Origin: Jaaginema sp046541115
GTDB taxonomy: Bacteria > Cyanobacteriota > Cyanobacteriia > Cyanobacteriales > Spirulinaceae
Reading direction: 5' to 3'
Assembly (NCBI GenBank): GCA_046541115.1
Contig: JBKHDX010000101.1
Span: 1 to 15,545 of the forward strand
DNA length: 15,545 nt
Position 1 is the stretch's first letter, and each line of letters begins with the position of its first letter. A program made the position numbers and the translations under genes. Under the pieces are notes generated by a model, which saw only the letters and a program-made list of their open reading frames with translations, had not been told where the DNA came from and did no database searches. Below are positions 1 through 6,439 of this stretch, piece by piece.

Positions 1-164
1 TAATATTTATTAACAGCAAAATTAACAATGCGCCATAATATCACAAAAGGAAGCGCAAGAATCAATCTAATTAGCCCAACTAATCGCCCTTGCAAGTTCG
101 TTGAAGTTGTTGTAAGTTGTTGATGTTTTTTAGCAGTATGCCTACCAGATATTTTCTTTGGCAT
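1..164 (-). CDS. Partial hypothetical small membrane protein (5' end only, cut by window edge)
   Basis: Read on the minus strand, an ATG at 164-162 opens a frame that stays open for 54 codons to the window edge. The N-terminus is basic (begins MPKKISGRHTAKKHQQ, then a Thr/Ser-rich stretch) and is followed at about residues 26-50 by a hydrophobic segment (GLIRLILALPFVILWRIVNF) that could span the membrane. The basic-then-hydrophobic order looks like a real inner-membrane protein with a cytoplasmic N-terminus. No Shine-Dalgarno is visible before the ATG. The gene lies downstream of mfd on the same strand but is separated from it by a strong hairpin, so it probably has its own promoter. I do not recognise the family. 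A frame this short could be open by chance, so confidence is moderate. Confidence 0.42.
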   Translation of the reverse strand, partial: MPKKISGRHTAKKHQQLTTTSTNLQGRLVGLIRLILALPFVILWRIVNFAVNKY

Positions 165-225
165 TAGCTTAACTGACAATGGAAATTGCAAAATATTCAA
201 ATCAACTACTGTTTCAGTTCAGTAG

Positions 226-242
226 GGTGGGCATTGCCCACC
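226..242. repeat. Intergenic palindrome GGTGGGCA-T-TGCCCACC
   Basis: Perfect 8-bp inverted repeat with a 1-nt centre. The 20 bases at 221-240 match the reverse complement of 4664-4683 at 19 of 20 positions, differing only at the central base. This is therefore a repeat family in the window, here in the gap between the left-edge gene and mfd. Palindromes of the GTAGGGTGGGCA type are frequent between cyanobacterial genes; no function is assigned. Confidence 0.75.
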
Positions 243-368
243 AGAATAACTTTATAGTAACAGCCAGGAATTTCAAGTTACTGGTTTATTTTTTATTTCT
301 AATTTCTCCGTCAATTATATCACCTTAAGTTAATCAGTTAAGTACTACAACAATGAGTTAAGGCGTAA

Positions 369-390
369 TTATTATGGCATTATTATGGCA
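369..390. repeat. Perfect 11-bp tandem duplication
   Basis: TTATTATGGCA occurs twice head to tail (369-379 and 380-390), directly next to the mfd terminator hairpin. It looks like a small slippage or repair duplication. No function is evident. Confidence 0.8.
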
Positions 391-421
391 AAACCCCGGT
401 TTTTTGGAAAAACCGGGGTTT
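391..421 (-). terminator. Hairpin terminator downstream of mfd
   Basis: A perfect 14-bp inverted repeat (AAACCCCGGTTTTT at 391-404, its complement at 408-421) with a 3-nt loop. It begins 6 bp after the mfd stop codon. Read on the minus strand, the stem ends in a short T run (TTTT) before GCC, so the U-tract is weak although the stem is very strong. The same palindrome recurs at 10199-10233 in a similar position after another gene, which supports a terminator role. Confidence 0.7.
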
Positions 422-427
422 GAGAAG

Positions 428-3400
428 TTAGTTTTTCACTAAGGCTTTTTGGGGTAAAGCCCCTTGCATCGAACCCAACCAACTAATTAAACTCTCCAAT
501 TGTTTTTCAGGTTTCAGCACACCTAAACCGCGTACAATGACTTTTTGAGGAGTATAAACAAAGCGGGAATGGAGGTGTTGGGGGAGGCTTTCTTTGAGGA
601 GTTTCCAAGCCGGTTCTTCCATCGGGGTTTCCATAATAACGTGCTGTTTGCTTTCGGGTTTGATGCGGGAGAAACCGAGGGATTTGGCAATTTGTTTGAG
701 TTGGATGACTTGTAAAAGTTGCAGTGCGGGGGTGGGAATTTCGCCGTAGCGATCGCGCCAATCGGCCGCAAGTTCATCAATTTCTTTTTTAGAATGGGTG
801 GTGGCTATGGCACGATAAGCATCCATTTTCTGCTCTAAATCGGGGATATAATCGGCAGGAATAAAGGCGGTTAATTTGAGGTCAATTTGGGCTTCATCCA
901 CTTGAGGAATTTCTTGACCTTGGACTTCTTGGATTGCTTCTTGTAACATTTCCATATAGAGGTCAAAACCGATCGCGTCCATTTGACCCGATTGTTCTGC
1001 ACCGAGGAGATTACCGACTCCCCGAATCTCCATATCTCGCATGGACAGTTGATAGCCAGAACCGAGTTGGGTAAACTCTTGTAAGGCACGCAGGCGTTTT
1101 TTAGCAACATCGGTCAGGGTCTTGAGTTGGGGGTATAATAGCCAAGCGTGGGCTTGAATCCCCGAACGTCCGACACGACCGCGCAGTTGGTAAAGTTGCG
1201 ATAAACCGAAGCGTTGGGAATCTTCGATAATAATGGTGTTGACGCGGGGAATATCGAGTCCCGATTCAATGATGGTGGTACAGACCAAAATGTCTGCTTC
1301 TCCGTTGCTGAAGGTAAGCATGGTAGCTTCGAGTTCGCTTTCGTTCATTTGTCCGTGGGCGATCGCGACCTTGGCGCTGGGTATCATTTGCCGTAGTTGT
1401 GCGGCTACATCTTCGATGCCTTCAACCCTGGGAACGACGTAAAACACCTGTCCGCCGCGATCGACTTCGTTGCGGATGGCGGTACGGACAACTTCGGGAT
1501 TGTAAGGGGAGAGGTGGGTTTTGATGGGACGACGAGAAGGGGGTGGGGTGGTAATCAAACTCATTTCCCGAATGCCAGACAGGGACATATAAAGGGTGCG
1601 GGGAATGGGAGTGGCGCTGAGAGTGAGGACATCAATTTGCGTTTTCAGGGCTTTGATTTTCTCTTTTTGGTTCACCCCAAAACGCTGTTCTTCGTCTACG
1701 ACGAGTAAGCCCAGGTCTTTAAATTTGACTGTTTTTCCTAAGAGTTGATGGGTTCCGACAACAACATCAATTTCTCCGGTTTCGAGTCGTGTTAAAATCT
1801 CTTTGCGTTCGCTGGGAGTGCGGAAGCGATTGAGCAATCCGACTTGGATGGGATAGGGGGCAAATCGTTCTTTTAAGGTGTGGTAATGTTGTTGGGTTAA
1901 AATTGTTGTGGGCGCGAGAAAAGCGACTTGTTTGTGGCCGCTCGTAATGACTTTAAATATGGAACGTAAAGCGACTTCAGTTTTACCGAAACCCACGTCA
2001 CCGCAGACTAAGCGATCCATAGGGCGATCGCTTTCTAAGTCCCTTTTGACATCTTGGATGGCTTTGAGTTGGTCGGGGGTTTCTTGGTAAGGAAATGAGC
2101 TTTCAAGTTCGTCTTGCCAAGGAGAATCGACACCATAACTATAGCCAGTTTGTTGAGCGCGTTTGGCATATAAGTTCAGCAAGTCAACGGCAACTTTTTT
2201 AACGGCTTTGCGGACTTTATTTTTGGTTTTCTCCCAAGCCGTACCGGACATTTTGTGGAGTTGTGGCGGCGTTTTTCCGGTTTTGCGGTAACGGGAAAGG
2301 CTGTCAAAGCTATCGGCAGGGACGCGCAAAATCCCGTCGGCATATTGAATGACTAAATATTCGCGGGTGGTGAGTTTTTCGAGTTTGAGAAATTTACCAA
2401 TCCCGTGACTTTTATGAACGACATAATCGCCGGGTCGAAGTTTGTTTAAATCGACTTGTTTAGAAGTAGCCCGACGGCGTTTGCGAATATAGCCGGTTGA
2501 GACTAAATTGTGCTGTCCATAAAATTCGCGATCGCTAATGATAACAATGCGAAAGGTCGGTAAAATAAATCCTTCTAATTCCGCCAGTCCTGAATATTTG
2601 AGCGCGACGGGAGTATGTTGATTTAATAACTTGTCAATGGCGGGATAATCGCGCACATTGGGGATAAATTGTGCGGTACAATCATGCTCTTGTAATAAGG
2701 CTACAGAGCGAGAGGGTTGGGCTGAAACCAGCCAGGTAGCGAACTTTTCAATCTGCATCCCGGTGTAAACTTCGCGCTTACCCCGCAGTATTTCGGCTAT
2801 ACGAGCAAAGTTATGAGGAGTGGTGGGAATTGGTCGTGACGCGACGTTAAAAGCGTCGGAATTTTCTTCAGCAATTTCTCGTAAATAGACTTGACAAAAG
2901 CCTTTTAGGGCTGCTAAATTATTTTCTAATGAAAAATGTAACCTGGGTATCTCCTGCCTATTTTCCAGGTTAGCCCATTGCTCCTCTGCGTGTTCGTACC
3001 AGCGATCGCAATGAGCTTGACATTGTTCTGGCTCATCAACGGTAATTAGGGTATTTTGGGGCAAATAGTTAATTAAAGAGGCAGTTTCCTCAAAGGCAAC
3101 CCCTAAATACTTCCGCGTTCCCTCTTTATCTTCAATTTCCTCTTGCAAGGATTCGTCCAAAGCATCGACGACAATTTGGGAGAAACGGGTGGGAGTGAGG
3201 AGTAAATGCTCGATGCGATCGAGCGATCGCTGAGTTGCTGGATCGAATTCGCGGATTCGTTCTAATTCGTCCCCAAACCATTCCAAGCGAATGGGTAATT
3301 CGGCGGAAACGGGAAAAATATCAACCAAATCGCCGCGACGACTCCATTGTCCCTCGGTTTCGACTAAAGCTACCCGCTCATAACCCAAAACTGCTAATTT

Positions 3401-3889
3401 TCGGTCTAACTCTTTTGACTTTACTGTCATCCCCAGTTGCAGATTCAGGCAGTAATCCCGAAACACGCTCGGCGGGGGGAGATGGGGTTGGAGCGATCGC
3501 TCTGTGGTTACAATCGCCATTTTACCGTTCAAGGCTGCCCCTTCAGCGCTCTTGGTCATCAGTTCTGCTAAAACCTGCATTTGCCCCCAAACCATCTCTG
3601 ATTCCGGGTCAAATGGGTCGTAGGGAGAAGCCTCAGAGGTGGGATAGAACTGTATACTTTTCCAGCCCATCGCTTCGAGTTGGGTAGCCCAGCGTCCGGC
3701 TTCTTCGAGAGTTGAGCAAACCACAAATAAGTTTTGCCCTTGGGATTGAGCCAAAGCCGATGCGACTAAACCCTTGGGCAATCGCGGCATTCCACTCAAC
3801 TGTAGAGTTGATTGCGTTTGGAGTTTGAGCAGTAATTCTTGGGTGAGGGGCGATCGCGATAAGGTGCGAATAACGGATTCAAAAGCCAT
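428..3889 (-). CDS. mfd: Transcription-repair coupling factor Mfd
   Basis: At 1153 residues this is the full usual length. Mfd is a dsDNA translocase that removes RNA polymerase stalled at lesions and recruits UvrA for nucleotide excision repair. The N-terminal third is UvrB-like but lacks a working Walker A (GMPRLPKG region, about residue 33), as normal for Mfd. The RNA polymerase-interacting CarD-like domain starts near residue 484 (LRPGDYVVHKSHGIGKF). The RecG-like helicase core carries Walker A GDVGFGKTE near 630, DEEQ at about 732-735, the LSATPIPRTLYMSLSG segment, motif V (TTIIESGLDIPR) and motif VI (QLYQLRGRVGRS). The TRG motif region and C-terminal autoinhibitory domain follow. The ATG at 3889-3887 gives the expected N-terminus; no Shine-Dalgarno is seen. 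No frameshift or missing motif. It appears to be a single-gene unit. Confidence 0.98.
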   Translation of the reverse strand: MAFESVIRTLSRSPLTQELLLKLQTQSTLQLSGMPRLPKGLVASALAQSQGQNLFVVCSTLEEAGRWATQLEAMGWKSIQFYPTSEASPYDPFDPESEMVWGQMQVLAELMTKSAEGAALNGKMAIVTTERSLQPHLPPPSVFRDYCLNLQLGMTVKSKELDRKLAVLGYERVALVETEGQWSRRGDLVDIFPVSAELPIRLEWFGDELERIREFDPATQRSLDRIEHLLLTPTRFSQIVVDALDESLQEEIEDKEGTRKYLGVAFEETASLINYLPQNTLITVDEPEQCQAHCDRWYEHAEEQWANLENRQEIPRLHFSLENNLAALKGFCQVYLREIAEENSDAFNVASRPIPTTPHNFARIAEILRGKREVYTGMQIEKFATWLVSAQPSRSVALLQEHDCTAQFIPNVRDYPAIDKLLNQHTPVALKYSGLAELEGFILPTFRIVIISDREFYGQHNLVSTGYIRKRRRATSKQVDLNKLRPGDYVVHKSHGIGKFLKLEKLTTREYLVIQYADGILRVPADSFDSLSRYRKTGKTPPQLHKMSGTAWEKTKNKVRKAVKKVAVDLLNLYAKRAQQTGYSYGVDSPWQDELESSFPYQETPDQLKAIQDVKRDLESDRPMDRLVCGDVGFGKTEVALRSIFKVITSGHKQVAFLAPTTILTQQHYHTLKERFAPYPIQVGLLNRFRTPSERKEILTRLETGEIDVVVGTHQLLGKTVKFKDLGLLVVDEEQRFGVNQKEKIKALKTQIDVLTLSATPIPRTLYMSLSGIREMSLITTPPPSRRPIKTHLSPYNPEVVRTAIRNEVDRGGQVFYVVPRVEGIEDVAAQLRQMIPSAKVAIAHGQMNESELEATMLTFSNGEADILVCTTIIESGLDIPRVNTIIIEDSQRFGLSQLYQLRGRVGRSGIQAHAWLLYPQLKTLTDVAKKRLRALQEFTQLGSGYQLSMRDMEIRGVGNLLGAEQSGQMDAIGFDLYMEMLQEAIQEVQGQEIPQVDEAQIDLKLTAFIPADYIPDLEQKMDAYRAIATTHSKKEIDELAADWRDRYGEIPTPALQLLQVIQLKQIAKSLGFSRIKPESKQHVIMETPMEEPAWKLLKESLPQHLHSRFVYTPQKVIVRGLGVLKPEKQLESLISWLGSMQGALPQKALVKN

Positions 3890-3938
3890 TGAACAGTTTA
3901 ATATTGATGAGTGTTGTCCACCGATCTACTGGTTTTAG

Positions 3939-4040
3939 GCAGTGGGCAGTGGACAGTGGGCAGTGGGTTTTCTTGGGCAGCTTTTTTCAGTTATCAGTCA
4001 TCAGTCATCAGTCATCAGTTTTTGAGGCAGTGGGCAGTTA
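3939..4040. repeat. Short tandemly repeated heptanucleotides (STRR-like tract)
   Basis: Three heptad blocks lie between mfd and the coiled-coil gene. 3939-3966 is GCAGTGG, GCAGTGG, ACAGTGG, GCAGTGG. 3987-4021 is five units of TCAGTCA with variants TCAGTTA and TCAGTTT at the ends. 4027-4040 is GCAGTGG, GCAGTTA. Heptanucleotide tandem repeats between genes are well known in filamentous cyanobacteria (STRR families). The arrays sit in the gap before the mfd start, so they could vary in copy number between strains. Confidence 0.85.
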
Positions 4041-4065
4041 ATAGTTATCTCAATGGTTATGTCTA

Positions 4066-4500
4066 CTATATATCCTCGCGTGAAGTACTTTCGGAATCTG
4101 AAGCGAACTTCTCTAGTATATTAATCGTTTCAGTTTGCAAGGATATGTAGCTGCGGTGTAGGAGTTGGACTTGTTCGCTGAGTTGTGCGAGTTGGTGTTG
4201 GGTTTGTTGGTGCTGTTTTTCGATGCGATCGCTCATTTTGCCTAAAGTTCGCGCAAATTCAGTAATGGCTTGCTGTTGGGCTGCGACTTGATGGCTATTA
4301 GATTGGGTTGCGGTGTTTAGCTTGTGCAAAGATGCAATTAAATCGCGAATCGATTGGCTATTACTTTTGACGAGATCGAAGTTTGTATCCCGTTGGGTGC
4401 AGAGTTGTTCGGTGATGGACGCGATCGCTTTCCCGTTCGATTCGCTCATGCGGCGGAGTTGAGAAATGCGATCGCGATTGATTTCGGGTAGATTATTCAT
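4066..4500 (-). CDS. Hypothetical coiled-coil protein
   Basis: A 144-residue soluble protein with no signal peptide or membrane segment. Nearly the whole chain is polar and helix-prone, rich in Gln, Ser, Leu and Ile. From about residue 5 to 130 hydrophobic residues recur at heptad-like spacing (for example IASITEQLC, IRDLIASLHKL, LAQLSEQVQLLHRSYISLQTETINILEKF), so a long coiled coil is likely. The Gln/His-rich stretch near 95-110 (KQHQQTQHQLAQ) is typical of such linkers. The start ATG at 4500-4498 has no Shine-Dalgarno. Three HIP1 sites inside the gene indicate long residence in this genome. I do not recognise the family; a structural or scaffold role is possible but not shown. It is flanked by repeats on both sides and seems to stand alone. 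Confidence 0.7.
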   Translation of the reverse strand: MNNLPEINRDRISQLRRMSESNGKAIASITEQLCTQRDTNFDLVKSNSQSIRDLIASLHKLNTATQSNSHQVAAQQQAITEFARTLGKMSDRIEKQHQQTQHQLAQLSEQVQLLHRSYISLQTETINILEKFASDSESTSREDI

Positions 4501-4663
4501 TTGTTATTGGTTATTTGTATTCGTTAATCTCATTCCTTAGTTCTACCAAGGGACGTAAAAATAAGGCAAAGCCCTGGATTTTACAATCAAATATTATGAT
4601 GAGAAATGTAGGGCTAAAATTGTAGATTAAGACATTACAGAATAAGCTCAAAGTTAGAGATGC

Positions 4664-4683
4664 TGGGCATTGCCCACCCTACT
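4664..4683 (-). repeat. Second copy of the GTAGGGTGGGCA palindrome
   Basis: On the minus strand this reads AGTAGGGTGGGCAATGCCCA, the same as 221-240 except for the central base. The local palindrome is GGGCA-T-TGCCC (4665-4675). The copies lie in opposite orientation, about 4.4 kb apart. Confidence 0.75.
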
Positions 4684-4703
4684 ATTATCTATTATATTGA
4701 TTT

Positions 4704-4770
4704 AGTCCGCGAAAGTGAAATTTGTGGCATTGGTTCCCCAGATTTCGCGCTCTGCGGGCGGGTTAACGGG
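4704..4770 (+). repeat. Structured interspersed repeat, copy 1
   Basis: It shares with copy 3 (10078-10143, opposite strand) the blocks CATTGGTTCCCC, GATTT and GCGGGTTAACGGG, and with copy 2 (4848-4904) the blocks AGTCCG, CCCCAGATTT and CTGCGGGCGGG. The internal hairpin is reduced here to CAGA/TCTG, and the first hairpin (AGTCCG...) has lost its partner arm. This looks like a decayed member of the family. Confidence 0.65.
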
Positions 4771-4788
4771 CAAAACCTCCTATCAAAA

Positions 4789-4803
4789 CCAACAACCAAC
4801 AAC
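4789..4803. repeat. CCAACAA heptad repeat (two units)
   Basis: CCAACAA occurs twice in tandem plus one extra base. It ends exactly where the inverted-repeat element at 4804 begins. It is a short third heptad type in the window. Confidence 0.55.
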
Positions 4804-4932
4804 TATAGTCATTCCAATTAAGTTCCATACATTAACTTGATGGGTTCAGTCCGTGAAAGCGGACTTTGTTGTCGTTAGCCCCAGATTTTAATCTGCGGGC
4901 GGGAATCACGGTTTTTATTTAGAATTACTATA
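4804..4932 (+). mobile_element. MITE-like element containing structured repeat copy 2
   Basis: The ends form an imperfect 18-nt inverted repeat (4804-4821 against 4915-4932, 15 of 18 paired), enclosing 129 bp in all. Inside is a stem AGTCCG/CGGACT (4848-4853, 4860-4865, loop TGAAAG) and a stem CAGATT/AATCTG (4882-4887, 4890-4895), followed by GCGGGCGGG. The core matches the core of the 132-bp element at 10048-10179 in reverse orientation. Short length, inverted ends and lack of coding capacity fit a non-autonomous (MITE-like) element. No clear target-site duplication is seen, so mobility is inferred. Confidence 0.5.
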
Positions 4933-4983
4933 ACAACAAAAAAAACAATCAATCATCGGGAAAACCCTCTCCCTCGATACTGG

Positions 4984-5015
4984 AAAAAAAGAGGGACGAG
5001 TCATCCTCATCCCTC
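4984..5015 (-). terminator. Rho-independent terminator of ahcY
   Basis: On the minus strand the sequence reads GAGGGATGAG, loop GATGA, then CTCGTCCCTC, then seven T. The 10-bp stem has one T.G wobble. It starts 43 bp after the ahcY stop. This is the most canonical intrinsic terminator in the window. Confidence 0.9.
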
Positions 5016-5058
5016 AATAATCTCAACTTCAAAAGCCAGAAAAATCTCGCCTTAAAAA

Positions 5059-6336
5059 CTAAGTTCCCGCAGTCCAGGAATTGATATACTCAACTTGAGC
5101 ATCCGTCAGCGTATCGATTTTGATACCCATCGCGTGTAACTTCAAGCGAGCAATTTCCTTGTCCACTTCTACCGGAATCGAATAAAGTCCGGGTTCGAGT
5201 TTACCTTTGTTCGTCACCAAATATTCGCAAGCGAGGGCTTGGTTAGCGAAACTCATATCCATCACCGCACTCGGATGACCTTCAGCCGCGGCCAAATTCA
5301 CCAAACGACCTTCACCGAGGACGATGACCGACTTACCACTCTTGAGCTTATATTGTTGGGTAAAGTTGCGAACATTTTTGACTTCTTCAGCCATTTCACC
5401 CAAAGATTTGAGGTCAATTTCGATATCGAAGTGACCGGAGTTGCACACCATCGCACCATCTTTCATGGCTTCAAAATGTTCGCGACGGATAACGTGCTTG
5501 TTCCCAGTAACCGTGACAAAGACATCACCTTGGGAAGCGGCTTCATCCATCGGCATTACCCGGAAACCGTCCATTACTGCTTCAATGGCTTTGGTGGGGT
5601 CAATTTCGGTGACGATGATATTTCCACCCAAACCGCGGCCGCGCATTGCAACCCCTTTACCGCACCAACCGTATCCTGCAACCACAATGGTTTTACCTGC
5701 AAGGAGGACGTTGGTAGCCCGGATAATGCCGTCAAGGGTCGATTGGCCCGTACCATAACGGTTATCAAAGAAATGCTTGGTGTCTGCGTCGTTGACGTTC
5801 ATTGCCGGGAAGCTTAACACACCATCCTTGAGCATGGCTTGTAAGCGCACAATCCCGGTGGTGGTTTCTTCCGTTGTCCCAATGATATCGGGGAGTTGGT
5901 CTTGACGTTCTTGTACCAGAGTAGCGGTTACGTCGCTACCGTCATCGATAATGATGTTGGGTTTGTGGTCGAGGGCAATGTTAACGTGACGATGATAGGT
6001 GTCGTTATCTTCCCCTTTGATGGCATAAACGGGAATACCGTAGTCAACCACCAAACTTGCCGCGACATCATCTTGGGTAGATAGGGGGTTACTGGCAATT
6101 AAGATTGCATCTGCACCGGCATTTTTGAGGGCGATCGCGAGGTGAGCCGTTTCTGTGGTAACGTGACAGCAAGCAACCAAACGAATGCCAGCGAGGGGCT
6201 TGGTTTGGGCAAATCGCTCTTGAATTTGACGCAGAACCGGCATTTCCCGACCGGCCCATTCAATGCGTTGTTTTCCTTGAGGTGCAAGGTTAATGTCTTT
6301 TACGTCGTACTTAGGCGGAGTTACGGTGGCTGTCAT
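5059..6336 (-). CDS. ahcY: S-adenosylhomocysteine hydrolase
   Basis: A 425-residue cytosolic enzyme that splits S-adenosylhomocysteine into adenosine and homocysteine, relieving product inhibition of methyltransferases and feeding methionine recycling. Visible family signatures are CHVTTETAHL (57-66), DDGSDVT (131-137), the TTEETTTG segment with the catalytic Glu near 156, NVNDADTKHFFDNRYG with Lys187 and Asp191, and the NAD-binding loop VAGYGWCGKG (219-228) followed by the acidic TEIDP strand end (243-247). NSGHFDIEID lies in the C-terminal third. The chain ends at EYINSWTAGT and lacks the short tail with Lys and Tyr that closes the NAD site in eukaryotic enzymes; this seems normal for the cyanobacterial or thermophile-type form. 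The ATG start is weakly supported by Shine-Dalgarno but gives the expected N-terminus. A strong terminator lies downstream. Confidence 0.97.
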   Translation of the reverse strand: MTATVTPPKYDVKDINLAPQGKQRIEWAGREMPVLRQIQERFAQTKPLAGIRLVACCHVTTETAHLAIALKNAGADAILIASNPLSTQDDVAASLVVDYGIPVYAIKGEDNDTYHRHVNIALDHKPNIIIDDGSDVTATLVQERQDQLPDIIGTTEETTTGIVRLQAMLKDGVLSFPAMNVNDADTKHFFDNRYGTGQSTLDGIIRATNVLLAGKTIVVAGYGWCGKGVAMRGRGLGGNIIVTEIDPTKAIEAVMDGFRVMPMDEAASQGDVFVTVTGNKHVIRREHFEAMKDGAMVCNSGHFDIEIDLKSLGEMAEEVKNVRNFTQQYKLKSGKSVIVLGEGRLVNLAAAEGHPSAVMDMSFANQALACEYLVTNKGKLEPGLYSIPVEVDKEIARLKLHAMGIKIDTLTDAQVEYINSWTAGT

Positions 6337-6411
6337 TACTATCTATAAATCTCGTATACAAAAACTTACAATGCCGTTTACTAGGTTACTCGATTTTTTT
6401 GTCCTTTGTTG

Positions 6412-6439
6412 TTAGTCATTGGTCATTGGTAATTGGTCA
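6412..6439. repeat. TTGGTCA heptad repeat overlapping the DUF389 stop
   Basis: Four tandem heptads: TTAGTCA, TTGGTCA, TTGGTAA, TTGGTCA. The unit is the classic cyanobacterial STRR heptad type. The TCA of the last unit is the TGA stop codon of the DUF389 gene on the minus strand, so the repeat supplies the end of that gene. It fills part of the 100-bp gap before ahcY. Confidence 0.85.

Larger units (their letters stand above)
4501..5058. other. 558-bp gene-free, repeat-rich intergenic region
   Basis: No convincing coding frame on either strand. It contains a palindrome (4664-4683), a structured repeat copy (4704-4770), two CCAACAA heptads (4789-4803), a MITE-like element with a second structured repeat copy (4804-4932), and the ahcY terminator (4984-5015). 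No HIP1 site is present. Positions 4501-4660 are AT-rich and show nothing I can name. Confidence 0.75.

Noticed and set aside
3235..3687. 150-codon open frame on the plus strand within mfd
   Set aside because: Fully inside mfd on the opposite strand; Arg/Pro/Ser-rich shadow composition and no Shine-Dalgarno.
3987..4021. Possible CRISPR array
   Set aside because: Units are 7 bp in direct tandem without spacers; this is a heptad microsatellite, and no cas gene is near.
5239..5817. 192-codon open frame on the plus strand within ahcY
   Set aside because: Antisense to a clear enzyme gene; its composition (many His, Thr, Phe, Val) is what the reverse complement of ahcY yields, with no recognisable motif.
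6337..6436. SAM or SAH riboswitch before ahcY
   Set aside because: Only 100 bp is available, part of it heptad repeat; no GC-rich multi-stem structure or known SAH-riboswitch motif is visible.
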